From the NCBI GenBank assembly GCA_030605565.1, contig JAUWIB010000040.1, positions 1 to 39,886 on the forward strand: DNA of 39,886 nt, written 5' to 3'. The DNA is from a bacterium (GTDB taxonomy: Bacteria > Zixibacteria > MSB-5A5 > GN15 > FEB-12). The notes below the pieces were generated by a model that searched no databases, was not told the DNA's origin, and was given only the letters and a program-made list of their open reading frames with translations. Position numbers and translations under genes: made by a program. Position 1 is the stretch's first letter. Every line of letters begins with the position of its first letter. Of the stretch, positions 8,734-16,993 are shown piece after piece.

Positions 8734-8996
8734 GCGAGAATCCCAACCCTCTTTCGCGAATCCACCGCCGTTCTCATGAAGGTAACCTATCAGCAGCATA
8801 TGCTGTACGGCATTGCTGTGGCTGTAACAGTCGTCCTCTTGCCCGCTCTGCTGGCATCCTATTGGCCGATGGAACAGGCAGACATGATCGAAGTTTCGCC
8901 TGTGCCACCCAGGGAGCTGCCTTTATGCCGGCCATCAGCAATCGTCAACCGGTGCGATGTTGGGTCTCAATTCCTGTTATGTTTGAATTGGAGTAG
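8734..8996 (+). pseudogene. Decayed second tonB (internal deletion and frameshift)
   Basis: Directly after tonB lie two short pieces that match its ends. From about 8734, and clearly from 8776, one frame reads LMKVTYQQHMLYG followed by a hydrophobic helix, matching LKSKYQRNFLYG and the membrane anchor of the intact TonB. In a different frame, ending at the TAG 8994-8996, the sequence reads MPAISNRQPVRCWVSIPVMF, matching KPGIQNGRPIACWVTYKVEF at the end of TonB_C. Almost all of the linker and TonB_C domain between them is missing. The simplest reading is a tandem duplicate that lost its middle. The first frame stays open to 9030 as 108 residues, so a short anchored peptide could still be made. 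Confidence 0.72.
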
Positions 8997-9074
8997 CTAT
9001 CTGGTCGGTCTTCTCAACAAAACCGGCTAATCTGCCGATATAATCTGACAGGAAAGAAACGGGGACGAACATCT

Positions 9075-9944
9075 ATGACTCAGAGTTCCGATACCAAAGT
9101 AGCTCTTGGCAACATAATTGAAACCGTCGGCGAACTGCCGGCCTCACCCGCGATTGTCAGCGCGGTCATGGGGCTGACGGCCGATCTGGACTCCCGGGTG
9201 GAGGATATTTCAAAGGTTCTGATGAGCGATCAGACTTTGACGGCCAAGGTGCTCAAGCTGTCCAACTCGTCTTTCTATGGTCGCCCCAAGAATGTTGCTA
9301 CCCTTGAAGAGGCGATCATGATTCTCGGTTTCTTCACCGTCCAGTCAATGGTGGTGGCGACGTCGGCGCACTCTATGTATACCAACGACGACCAGGAGGG
9401 TTACAAGGTTAAACTGTGGCGCCACTCTTTGTCGGCGGCGGTATCGGCTCGACAGATTGCCAAGTCGATCCGGCATCCGGAGGCGGAACAGGCTTTCATC
9501 GCAGCGCTGATGCATGATATCGGTAAGCTTGTCATGCTACAGAAAATGCCCGTCCGTTACAAGGAGATCGTTGTTGAGGTGGAAGCCACTCGTGCTTCAT
9601 TTCTGGAGATTGAGACGCGCGAATTAGGGTTTAATCACTGCGACGTCGCCGCGCTGCTTCTGGAAAAGTGGGACTTCCCGCCGAGCCTGATCGACGCGAT
9701 CTTCGCTCACCATTTGCCGGCCCCGTTTAATGAGGACGGTCCTGTACCGGTGGCGCACATTATCCATTTGGCCAATTTCATGGCTAAGACACTGGATGTC
9801 GGGTTCCGTGACGCTGCCGTAGACAACCCGGCTGAGTTGGAGTCGGCACGTATACTATCATTGGATGAAGAAAAGATCAATGAACTGCTCGCTGAAATCA
9901 CTGAACACTACCGAACTGAAATAGGAATTTTTGAAGAATCATGA
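9075..9944 (+). CDS. HDOD-domain signalling protein
   Basis: This 289-residue cytosolic protein consists mainly of an HDOD domain (about residues 10-210), a variant of the HD superfamily used in bacterial signal transduction. Typical pieces are LPASPAIVSAVMGLTADLDS, LSDQTLTAKVLKLSNSSFYG-like text near residues 50-75, and FIAALMHDIGKLVM, which keeps the HD pair, near 135-150. The C-terminal quarter continues with helices typical of the family's tail. It lacks a fused receiver or GGDEF domain. Its last four bases (ATGA) overlap the next HDOD gene, so the two are one transcription unit. A TATAAT at 9039-9044 may be a -10 box, but no matching -35 was found. Confidence 0.9.
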   Translation: MTQSSDTKVALGNIIETVGELPASPAIVSAVMGLTADLDSRVEDISKVLMSDQTLTAKVLKLSNSSFYGRPKNVATLEEAIMILGFFTVQSMVVATSAHSMYTNDDQEGYKVKLWRHSLSAAVSARQIAKSIRHPEAEQAFIAALMHDIGKLVMLQKMPVRYKEIVVEVEATRASFLEIETRELGFNHCDVAALLLEKWDFPPSLIDAIFAHHLPAPFNEDGPVPVAHIIHLANFMAKTLDVGFRDAAVDNPAELESARILSLDEEKINELLAEITEHYRTEIGIFEES

Positions 9945-11407
9945 ATCGTACCCTATCCAAAGAACTCAGACAGAAGCTTGAGAAGTTCTCCAATTTGCCC
10001 TCGATCCCGCAGATTATCTTCAAGATCAAGCAGGTTTCTGATGATCCCAAGTCTTCAGCCGCCGATCTGGCCAACTGTATCCTCTCCGATCATCAACTGA
10101 CCAGCCGGATTCTTCGTATGGCTAACTCAAGCTACTATGGCAACTACGCCGGCAACATCAATACCGTTACTCATGCCATCGTGATGATGGGTTTTCGTGC
10201 CGTACACAATATCGCTATCTCCATGTCGGTCTATGAAGTGGTTAACAAACTCTCTGAGAACAGCAAGTTCGATTTGACTTCCTTCTGGACACGGTCGCTG
10301 GCTTCAGGCGTAATCTCCAAATACCTGGCCCACCACAGCAATCAATCGAGACTGATCGAGGTGGCATTCATCGCTGGCTTCATCCATGATATTGGTCAGG
10401 CGGTTCTGGCCTGCGCCTTTTCGGACAAGTACGGACAGATCAGCAAGCTTGATCCGGATGCCCCCGACATTTGTGGGACGGAGCGAATTCTGTTAGAGAT
10501 CGATCATCAGGAAGCCGGCGAGTACATCGCACGGCTCTGGAACCTGCCGGACAGTCTGTCCAAACCAATATCGAGCCATCATCGTATCGGCCTGCCGCCC
10601 AATGTCAACTCCGAAGAAATCGTTGTCGACCTGGTGTACCTCAGCGACATGCTATATCCCCATGTGATGGGAGGCACCGACCCGGAATCGCCGGCCTACC
10701 GCGCAGTAATTGCTCAGGCCCAGGCGCTGCTCAAGATTTCCAAGCAGGACCTGGTAGATCTTCTGACGGTATGTCGTGAGCAAGTTTCCGAGATCGCCAA
10801 AGACCTCCAGATCGATATCGACGACGAGTTCGAGCAACAGGCGGTGCATGCAACCGATGAAGACGAGCACGGTATGCGTGAACAGATCAGCAATCAGGAA
10901 GTGCAACTGGCTTTCCTGCGCAACTCGACACGTGCCCTGATGGAGGCCAAGGCAGCCGACGAGATTCTGCAGGTAGTCTGCGAGGCGCTCTTCCGCGGCT
11001 TGCAGATGGGCATGGTCATCGTCTTTGAGTACGACTCCAAATGGGATAGTTTCGCCGGCAAGGTCGGTTTTGGGTTGGAATCACAACAAGCCGTGCAGGC
11101 CTTGAACCTGTCAGCCAAAAGTGGTCTGTTCGAGCATCTGCGCAAAACCGGCAACGCCGTCACCTTTTACCAGACGAATCCTGAATTTCAAATGACCAGC
11201 GATGAGATTGATCGACTCAAAGTAGATAGCTTCGCCGCTGTCCCCCTCCGCATTCTGGACGACGTCCAGTTCGTGGTGCTGGCCGCTCCGCCGCGGGATG
11301 CCGGCGCCATTAACGATGATACTCTCGCATCAATAATGTCATTGACCAACCAGGCGGCTATGGTACTGGAGCGCAATTTGCTCAAGGCGAAACTGATGCC
11401 ATCGTAA
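9941..11407 (+). CDS. HDOD plus GAF domain signalling protein
   Basis: This 488-residue protein has an HDOD domain at about residues 10-275 (LPSIPQIIFKIKQVSDDP, then RILRMANSSYYG, then FIAGFIHDIGQAVL) followed by a helical linker and a GAF-like domain at about 325-480 (LMEAKAADEILQVVCEALFRGLQMGMV region, then FAAVPL). GAF domains commonly sense small ligands or bind nucleotides. The gene overlaps its HDOD neighbour by ATGA. Two HDOD proteins of different build in tandem suggest partners in one pathway. The output is not evident. Confidence 0.88.
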   Translation: MNRTLSKELRQKLEKFSNLPSIPQIIFKIKQVSDDPKSSAADLANCILSDHQLTSRILRMANSSYYGNYAGNINTVTHAIVMMGFRAVHNIAISMSVYEVVNKLSENSKFDLTSFWTRSLASGVISKYLAHHSNQSRLIEVAFIAGFIHDIGQAVLACAFSDKYGQISKLDPDAPDICGTERILLEIDHQEAGEYIARLWNLPDSLSKPISSHHRIGLPPNVNSEEIVVDLVYLSDMLYPHVMGGTDPESPAYRAVIAQAQALLKISKQDLVDLLTVCREQVSEIAKDLQIDIDDEFEQQAVHATDEDEHGMREQISNQEVQLAFLRNSTRALMEAKAADEILQVVCEALFRGLQMGMVIVFEYDSKWDSFAGKVGFGLESQQAVQALNLSAKSGLFEHLRKTGNAVTFYQTNPEFQMTSDEIDRLKVDSFAAVPLRILDDVQFVVLAAPPRDAGAINDDTLASIMSLTNQAAMVLERNLLKAKLMPS

Positions 11408-11535
11408 AATCCTCTGCCGGCCCGCCCAACCCGTTTGTGGGCGGCAGACGTCCTCGTCTGCCCCTGTGCTTCGACTGCGCTCAGCATGACATCCACGTGG
11501 CGCACGAGGACGTACACCACGCACAGTACAATCAG
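11408..11535. repeat. Convergent intergenic hairpin repeats
   Basis: Between the convergent HDOD and retropepsin-like genes lies repeat material: a hairpin GGCAGACG, TCCT, CGTCTGCC at about 11443-11462, and the motif CTTCGACTGCGCTCAGCATGAC at 11468-11489. An inverted relative of the latter is at about 36530-36550. These could end both transcripts, but no T-tract follows. Confidence 0.5.
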
Positions 11536-12399
11536 TCACTGCTGGTGCAGGTGGATCTTTTTGCGTTTGTAATCGATGGTGATCTTGTGGCGATATAGAA
11601 AACTCGCGCCGAGAATCCCCTCGAACTCAACCCCTCGTGCCGACTGGCGCAAATTCTGCAAATCGTGTACGGTAACCATCACACGATCAGAAGACACCTT
11701 GTCGTCGAGCTTGATTGACTCAACCGTGGACCGTTTGCCAACTTCAGTGGCTGCGCCCAACCGTGCGGCCAACTCAGGCGTGACAACGGTGTAGGAAGCG
11801 CAGTAGTCGAGGATCATGTCCGCTGTGACGCTGTCGTCAAAAGTTGCTTCGACGAGGATAAAGTGACGCCTGGTCCTGAACGGTACGCTAACGTACTTCT
11901 TAGTAGCAAAGATGTCCGGCTCTTCCATCTGCATCTCAAGCAGGTGGCGCGGATAGTCGACCGTGACGTAGAATCGTCGCAAGAGCTCGTGACCCAGCAA
12001 CCCGTCGGGATACCCTCGACTCTGATCCTTTATCAGGGCGCCGAGATCGATAGCCGCTGCCCGCAGGTTGTACAGTCGTTCCTTGCCTACTTTGAGTGAT
12101 CGCAGTTCCACCCAGGACACGTCGCTGGAACCATCGACACCGATGACCTGTCGCGGCGGCGGTCCCCCCACCTTCGAGAGATTGTTTTTCTCTGCGAAAT
12201 CGCGATCTATGTACAGTCGGTCGGCGCCCGTGTCGATCCCGAAACGTCCTTTGACGCGGCCGTCGATCAGGACCTCAACTTCTACTAACCCGCGTTCAGG
12301 ATGGAACGGAACCTCGACGGCAAACGCGAGCGCGCTCACGGATAAAACAAAGAGCACGACCCTGATGGCTCGCATGGTCATTGACTGAGTTTTGTACAC
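11536..12399 (-). CDS. Secreted double retropepsin-like protein, second active site altered
   Basis: This 287-residue protein has an N-terminal signal sequence (MRAIRVVLFVLSVSALAFA). It contains two copies of a retropepsin-like unit. The first has the active-site type motif GIDTGAD near residue 56 and ends with GLLGHELLRRFYVTVDYPRH. The second, from about residue 180, has MILDYCASYTV where D-T-G is expected (D-Y-C at 198-200) and ends with GILGASFLYRHKITIDYKRK. So the first half keeps a D-T-G and the second does not. The GTG start at 12399 is favoured because GGAG lies six bases before it; ATGs at 12381 and 12375 are alternatives. It follows ccmF by 19 bases as the last gene of the cytochrome cluster. 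A periplasmic protease or binding role in cytochrome maturation is only a guess. Confidence 0.8.
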   Translation of the reverse strand: MYKTQSMTMRAIRVVLFVLSVSALAFAVEVPFHPERGLVEVEVLIDGRVKGRFGIDTGADRLYIDRDFAEKNNLSKVGGPPPRQVIGVDGSSDVSWVELRSLKVGKERLYNLRAAAIDLGALIKDQSRGYPDGLLGHELLRRFYVTVDYPRHLLEMQMEEPDIFATKKYVSVPFRTRRHFILVEATFDDSVTADMILDYCASYTVVTPELAARLGAATEVGKRSTVESIKLDDKVSSDRVMVTVHDLQNLRQSARGVEFEGILGASFLYRHKITIDYKRKKIHLHQQ

Positions 12400-12418
12400 A
12401 GTGTTCTCCGGCCAATTG

Positions 12419-14764
12419 TTACGAGAGATCCTTGCGTCGCCTGGCGAATGATACGACACAGCCAAGCAGCACGATCGTGGTGCCGATCCATACCAGGAGA
12501 ATCATCGGCTTCCTGGTAATATCAAGCACCAGCACTTCCGGCGTGCTGGTGTCCAGTCCGTGGATATCGAGAAGCACAGCACCCTGATCGGCCAGGATCT
12601 TTTCTATGTTTATCGGCATGGCGCCGGCCGAGTCGAGGCAAGCAGGTTCGCTGATGTACCTGGGATTGCCAAACTCGTCGGTGGTCATAATCAGCGCGGG
12701 TGTGATGGTGTCGATGGCGCCTTCATGCTCCACCTCAAGATGTGTTGCTATCCGGAGATCCTCGGTCGACCCTCCGTGGTTGCCCATATCGAAGCCCAGG
12801 AAGGTCAGGCGGTAGCCCTGTAGTTCGTGCGTTTCACCTTTGGCGATCTGCAGTCCGCCGCTTTCCGCTGACTGAATCTGCTGTGGAGCCAGGTAGAGAT
12901 CATTCAGCCAGTATCGTTCGATATGCGGCCGCTTCATAAGCCCGTTCAGCCGGCGTGAGTAGTACAGTTGCGGACGGACCTCGTGAGAACCATCACCATC
13001 ATCAAGGGTAAGGATCAGTTCGTTCTTTGGGTGCATGATGTCGTTGGCCATGCCAAGGTATTCCAACCGCACACCATAGCTGCTGCCGCCCTCTTCAGTA
13101 GTCAGTATCAATTGCTCGCTGGTGGCGAACGCTGACGACGCCAGCACGCCGATCACCATAATACCGAATCCAAAATGGGTCAGATGCCCGGCCATAGAAC
13201 GCCACCCGTTGGGGAGGCTGCCGAAAGCCGCGGTGAGATTGGTAACGGCGGCCATGGACGCCATGGAGAACAACATCAGATAGAGCGGTTCACGCACGCC
13301 GACCAGCAGGGAGATCACCAGACCACCGGCCAGCGCTGCGAATGAAGGAATCAGTCGACCCCACCAGTCAGGTTTCATCAGGTACATCACCATCCCCGTG
13401 GCGACCAGGCCAAAGACCAGCACAAATGCCAGAGAGGCCGTGGATAACAGGAAGAACAGACCTACGCCGATGACCGTTACGGTCAGGGCCACGAATACCA
13501 GGCGCATCGGCCACGACGATAGCCGGAAGCTATCCTGTCGGGTCAGCGGTGAAATAGCCAGAATCAACGAGTAGACTATGGCTAAGGGCAAGGCGAAATC
13601 ATTGTAGGTGGTGACATCAGCCGCGCGTGGTTCATCAGTGAAAACCGATGTAAGAAACGGTAGCGAACTCCAGAAGAGCACAATCATAGCGAAGGCAAAC
13701 AGTAGCGCGGTGGCCGCCACCAGAGTGAAGTCCCGTCCGTAGAAGTTGTAGTCAATCGGGACGTTGCCAATCGACCGCAGTCTCGGCACAAAGAGAGCCA
13801 CCGTCAGCACCACAAATGCAATCATGAATCCGATGAGATAGACATTCGTACCCAAGTTGACAAAACTGTGTACCGAGAAATCGGCCAGCACGCCGCTACG
13901 TGTGAGAAAAGTGCCATAGACTACTAAAATGAAGGTTAGCGCACTCAATAACAGGTTCGTTTTGCGCAAGGCTCCATTGGTTCTCTTCTCCAGAAGCAAA
14001 CCGTGAATCAGAGCAAGTGAAGCGAACCACGGAATCAGCGATGAATTCTCCACCGGATCCCAGGCCCAGTAACCGCCCCAGCCGAGGGTCTTGTAAGCCC
14101 AATATGCTCCCAGGATATTTCCCATGCCGATCATCAGAGCCGACACCGCCACCCAGGGGAAGACGCGCTTGACCCAGTCGGAATAATCGTTGATGATCAG
14201 GGCCGCCATGGCCAGGGCGAACGGTACACCAGTCGCGGCATACCCAACGAATATCACCGGCGGGTGGATCACCATCCACGGATCCTGCAAGAGTGGATTC
14301 AGACCGTAGCCATCAGCCGGGACGACATCGGCCAATGCGAAAGGCGAGAGACGGACAAGGATGAACAGGAAGAAGAGATTGACCAGCGAAAAGACGACCA
14401 TCCCCCAGTCTTTATAAATGCCGCCCCGCTTGATGATTACATAGCCGAATAAGGCGCTGAAGAACAGCCACAACAGGTAGGTGCCTTCCTGACCGGCCCA
14501 CAGCGACGATAGCAAATAGAAGAATTCGAGCGAGCGATCCGAATACTCGGCGACATATTTGATAGCGAAGTTGTGGCTGAAGATAAGATAGAATAGATAC
14601 GCCACAGCCAGGCCGACGCAAGCGACGAAAGTGTGATAGCTCTTTCGCGCCAGACCTTCAAACGAGTGATGGCCGCGCGCCATACGGTAGAAAGCGAATC
14701 CAACCAGCAGGTTCAGGCCAAAGGCGAACAGTACCAGCAGATCTCCGGGGGAATTCCAGCTCAT
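12419..14764 (-). CDS. ccmF: Cytochrome c haem lyase subunit CcmF
   Basis: This 781-residue polytopic membrane protein belongs to the HCCA/CcmF family. CcmF takes haem from holo-CcmE and joins it to CxxCH motifs in System I. The tryptophan-rich WWD motif is intact at about residues 227-246 (LGWGGYWAWDPVENSSLIPW). Conserved family histidines are visible around H167 (WMVIHPPV), H254 (LALIHGLL) and H527/H530 (MAGHLTHFG). It is longer than the roughly 650 residues of the E. coli protein, and the extra length lies mostly in the region from about 550 to 745 before the last membrane helix, predicted to be periplasmic. It starts three bases after the ccmE stop region, so the two are co-transcribed. 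Confidence 0.96.
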   Translation of the reverse strand: MSWNSPGDLLVLFAFGLNLLVGFAFYRMARGHHSFEGLARKSYHTFVACVGLAVAYLFYLIFSHNFAIKYVAEYSDRSLEFFYLLSSLWAGQEGTYLLWLFFSALFGYVIIKRGGIYKDWGMVVFSLVNLFFLFILVRLSPFALADVVPADGYGLNPLLQDPWMVIHPPVIFVGYAATGVPFALAMAALIINDYSDWVKRVFPWVAVSALMIGMGNILGAYWAYKTLGWGGYWAWDPVENSSLIPWFASLALIHGLLLEKRTNGALRKTNLLLSALTFILVVYGTFLTRSGVLADFSVHSFVNLGTNVYLIGFMIAFVVLTVALFVPRLRSIGNVPIDYNFYGRDFTLVAATALLFAFAMIVLFWSSLPFLTSVFTDEPRAADVTTYNDFALPLAIVYSLILAISPLTRQDSFRLSSWPMRLVFVALTVTVIGVGLFFLLSTASLAFVLVFGLVATGMVMYLMKPDWWGRLIPSFAALAGGLVISLLVGVREPLYLMLFSMASMAAVTNLTAAFGSLPNGWRSMAGHLTHFGFGIMVIGVLASSAFATSEQLILTTEEGGSSYGVRLEYLGMANDIMHPKNELILTLDDGDGSHEVRPQLYYSRRLNGLMKRPHIERYWLNDLYLAPQQIQSAESGGLQIAKGETHELQGYRLTFLGFDMGNHGGSTEDLRIATHLEVEHEGAIDTITPALIMTTDEFGNPRYISEPACLDSAGAMPINIEKILADQGAVLLDIHGLDTSTPEVLVLDITRKPMILLVWIGTTIVLLGCVVSFARRRKDLS

Positions 14765-14767
14765 CAG

Positions 14768-15205
14768 CTATGCTCCGGCTACTCTGGCACTGTCGGGATG
14801 TTTTTGCGGGTCCTGGTATTCGCCGCCCTCACCCTGGTACTTGGAAGGGCACTTGACCAGCATCTGGTCGGCCTGAAAGACGCCATCGGCGCTCCTGCCC
14901 TTCAGCACGACCGAGGTGGCTTGTTCGAAATTGCCCGGCACCACACCATAGTACACTACCGGCAGACGGACGGCGGTAGCTTTGTTGGGCGCTTCGACGT
15001 CAAAAATGGCGAACTCCAGACGCCGTTCGTCGGTGTTAAAGTTCACGCGGTCGAAATCGATTTCGCCCATAACCTGCACCATGCGTTCCGACGTCCGGGC
15101 CTGTTCGATCGACACGTACTGAATGGTCGTCTTCATGAATGAATACGCGCCCCAAACAACAAACAGAACGATTATCAAGCCCCCGATAATATACTTGGCG
15201 CTCAA
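14768..15205 (-). CDS. ccmE: Haem chaperone CcmE with CxxxY motif
   Basis: This is a 145-residue CcmE: one N-terminal membrane anchor (residues 3-24) and a periplasmic OB-fold domain. CcmE carries haem from CcmC to CcmF. The classical haem-binding His is replaced: the site reads LVKCPSKYQG, with Cys119 and Tyr123, the CxxxY variant known from Desulfovibrio and archaea and linked to the System I* form of maturation. The start is TTG, overlapping the TGA of ccmD by two bases, with GAGGAAAAG upstream inside ccmD. The C-terminal tail is short and contains one His (H136) that is not in the motif position. Confidence 0.94.
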   Translation of the reverse strand: MSAKYIIGGLIIVLFVVWGAYSFMKTTIQYVSIEQARTSERMVQVMGEIDFDRVNFNTDERRLEFAIFDVEAPNKATAVRLPVVYYGVVPGNFEQATSVVLKGRSADGVFQADQMLVKCPSKYQGEGGEYQDPQKHPDSARVAGA

Positions 15206-15315
15206 CGGTTCTTTTCCTCGAGCCTTTTGACTTTGTTGTCGAGCCTCATCAGATAAAAGAACAACCCGAACCAGACCACCAGTGTCACGGCCATCGCCGC
15301 GTAATTGCCGTCCAT
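15202..15315 (-). CDS. ccmD: CcmD-like small membrane protein
   Basis: This gene encodes 37 residues, with one membrane helix (about 6-23, AAMAVTLVVWFGLFFYLM) followed by a charged helix (RLDNKVKRLEEKNR). Size, topology and position between ccmC and ccmE are those of CcmD, which helps release holo-CcmE from the CcmABC complex. The ATG follows the ccmC TAG without a gap, and its TGA overlaps the TTG of ccmE. It was found by reading the sequence between the two neighbours. Confidence 0.88.
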   Translation of the reverse strand: MDGNYAAMAVTLVVWFGLFFYLMRLDNKVKRLEEKNR

Positions 15316-15975
15316 CTAACTCTCCACATCTTCACGGACGCGAACCAGACGGCCAACACGACCGGACAGGTTCAGCATCCAAAAATATAGTACGGTATAC
15401 AACGCCAGAGATGAGAAAAAGATCGTCCCAACTAACGGATCCATGGTGAATTTCATGCTGGAGTCGACAATCGAGTCCTCCGGGTGCAACGACGGCACCA
15501 TCCGCGGCAGCACAAAAATCAGAAAAGGCACGGTGACAAAAGCGAAAATCGAATAGACTCCCGACAACGCAGCCCGCCGGTCGGGATCCTGAACGGCTCC
15601 TCTGAGTGCGAAATAGGCGCCGTAGATCAGAAGCAACACGAACACCGAGGTCTGCCGAGGATCCCAGCTCCAGAACAACGATCCCCAGGCGATCCTGGCG
15701 AAAATAGAGCCGGTGACCGTCGCCAGCAGGCAGAAAACAAAACCGAGGAGGGCCGTCTCAACAGCGCGGTCATCGAATTCTATGCGACGGCTTCGCAGAT
15801 ATCGAATGGAGTAAACCATCGACATGGCAAAAGCCAGGACGCAAATCCACGCCTGCGGAATATGATAATAGAAAATCCGGCTCGACTCACCGATCTGTTG
15901 TTGCGGGGCCGGCGTGACGTAACTGGCGATAATCATCGCTGTCATGCCGACGAATAATAGAACTTTCCACCACAT
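15316..15975 (-). CDS. ccmC: Haem handling protein CcmC
   Basis: This 219-residue protein has six likely membrane helices and belongs to the same WWD family as CcmF. CcmC loads haem onto CcmE. The WWD motif is at about residues 97-113 (WGSLFWSWDPRQTS), and the two flanking axial-type histidines are visible, H38 (FYYHIPQAW) and H164 (SLHPEDS). It is co-transcribed with ccmD, whose ATG touches its stop. Unlike the usual gene order, a 334-base repeat-bearing gap separates it from ccmB, and a likely promoter lies within that gap. Confidence 0.95.
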   Translation of the reverse strand: MWWKVLLFVGMTAMIIASYVTPAPQQQIGESSRIFYYHIPQAWICVLAFAMSMVYSIRYLRSRRIEFDDRAVETALLGFVFCLLATVTGSIFARIAWGSLFWSWDPRQTSVFVLLLIYGAYFALRGAVQDPDRRAALSGVYSIFAFVTVPFLIFVLPRMVPSLHPEDSIVDSSMKFTMDPLVGTIFFSSLALYTVLYFWMLNLSGRVGRLVRVREDVES

Positions 15976-16012
15976 CTCGATAGTCTCTCACTCACTCATA
16001 CAACTTGGCGCC

Positions 16013-16040
16013 AGTATAACCCAAACTCGGGGGAAATCAA
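16013..16040 (-). promoter_or_regulatory. Candidate internal promoter for ccmCDEF
   Basis: Read on the minus strand, TTGATT (16040-16035) and TATACT (16018-16013) are separated by 16 bases, about 40 bases before the ccmC start. It lies downstream of the repeat array and could restore expression of the distal ccm genes. Confidence 0.42.
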
Positions 16041-16100
16041 CTTGTTTAACCCATCATGTTGGCAAGGGTTCCCGGCTGGTTTGGTTTGTAGTGGCCGAGT

Positions 16101-16250
16101 CCCGTAGGTCGGAACCCTCTTAGCGGTTCCGACTTTCTAGGGCAAGAAGTCCCGTAGGTCGGGACCCTCTTAGCGGTTCCGACTTTCTAGGGCAAGAAGT
16201 CCCGTAGGTCGGAACCCTCTTAGCGGTTCCGACTTTCTAGGGCAAGAAGT
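16101..16250. repeat. Tandem repeat, three copies of 50 bases
   Basis: Three head-to-tail 50-base units start at 16101, 16151 and 16201. They are identical except for one base: GGAACC reads GGGACC in the second unit, a change that still allows G-U pairing. Each unit has a hairpin GTCGGAACC, loop CTCTTAGC, GGTTCCGAC, preceded by CGTAG. The absence of other differences suggests recent expansion. Confidence 0.9.
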
Positions 16251-16251
16251 C

Positions 16252-16281
16252 GGAACCCACAAGGGGTTCCAACCTACGAAG
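16252..16281. repeat. Hairpin half copy in inverse orientation
   Basis: The array ends with GGAACCC, a short loop, GGGTTCC and then AACCTACGA, the reverse complement of the TCGTAGGT that opens related copies. The array is therefore bounded by an inverted terminus. Confidence 0.6.
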
Positions 16282-16309
16282 CTGCCGCCCACAAGATTGA
16301 CGTTGCGCC

Positions 16310-16993
16310 TCAATCCTGCCAAACGAACTTGAAAAGCAGCAGCGAGGCGGTGATCATCACCACGGCATAAGCGAACAAAAACTGAAGTTCAGCGAGAGCC
16401 TCACCCAGTCCGGAGCCGCCGAAGACTTTCTCCGTTGCGGCCACCAGTGCGATGAGTAGCGGCATCAGAATAGGGAACGACAACACCGCGAACAACGCTC
16501 CTTTCACCGAGGCCCGCGAGATGATCGCGGCCACCAAAGTTGTCGCACCGCTTAAACCGATTACGCCCAGTGCAAGGACCGGCAGGAAGGAAATGATATG
16601 TTCTGCGGGAGCGTCGGTGAAGATGAAGAAAAGGGGCGTCACCACCATCGTCATCGTCGTTAGCAAGCTGAAATTGAAAGTCAGTTTGCCTATGTAGACC
16701 GGGTCCGGATCGGCCATAAGTCGCAAGGGCAGAGCGGTGCCGGTTTCCTCCTCACGGATAAACACGTGGGCCAGTCCGGACATGGCCGAGAAGAAAATCA
16801 CTATCCAGAACAGCGCCGAGAGCAGCTTCGGAGACAGCCCACTTTGCCCCAACGAAAACGACACCACGGCCAGAGTTGTAATGGCGAACATCAGGATAGC
16901 GTTCAGAGCGTAGCGACTGCGCAACTCAAGGCGCATGTCCTTGGCGTATACGGCCAACGCTTTACTGACCAAGCCGGCACTGCGCGGTGGCAA
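16310..16993 (-). CDS. ccmB: Haem exporter membrane subunit CcmB
   Basis: This 227-residue protein with six likely membrane helices is the CcmB permease that pairs with CcmA and CcmC to release holo-CcmE using ATP. Family features include the N-terminal DMRLELRSRYALN, FWIVIFFSAMSGLAHVFIREEETG near residues 62-86 and LPLRLMADPDPVYIGK. The start is best placed at TTG 16993, which has GAGGAG seven bases upstream inside ccmA; the genes overlap by 32 bases, implying coupled translation. The usual ccmC is not next but 334 bases away. Confidence 0.93.
   Translation of the reverse strand: MPPRSAGLVSKALAVYAKDMRLELRSRYALNAILMFAITTLAVVSFSLGQSGLSPKLLSALFWIVIFFSAMSGLAHVFIREEETGTALPLRLMADPDPVYIGKLTFNFSLLTTMTMVVTPLFFIFTDAPAEHIISFLPVLALGVIGLSGATTLVAAIISRASVKGALFAVLSFPILMPLLIALVAATEKVFGGSGLGEALAELQFLFAYAVVMITASLLLFKFVWQD

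Larger units (their letters stand above)
15976..16309. other. Repeat-bearing gap between ccmB and ccmC
   Basis: This 334-base stretch has no gene. It contains a three-copy tandem repeat with an inverted half copy (16101-16281) and a likely minus-strand promoter near ccmC. In most genomes ccmB and ccmC are adjacent, so the repeats have probably been inserted into the operon. Confidence 0.6.

Noticed and set aside
16101-16250. CRISPR array
   Set aside because: The units are contiguous 50-base tandem copies without differing spacers.
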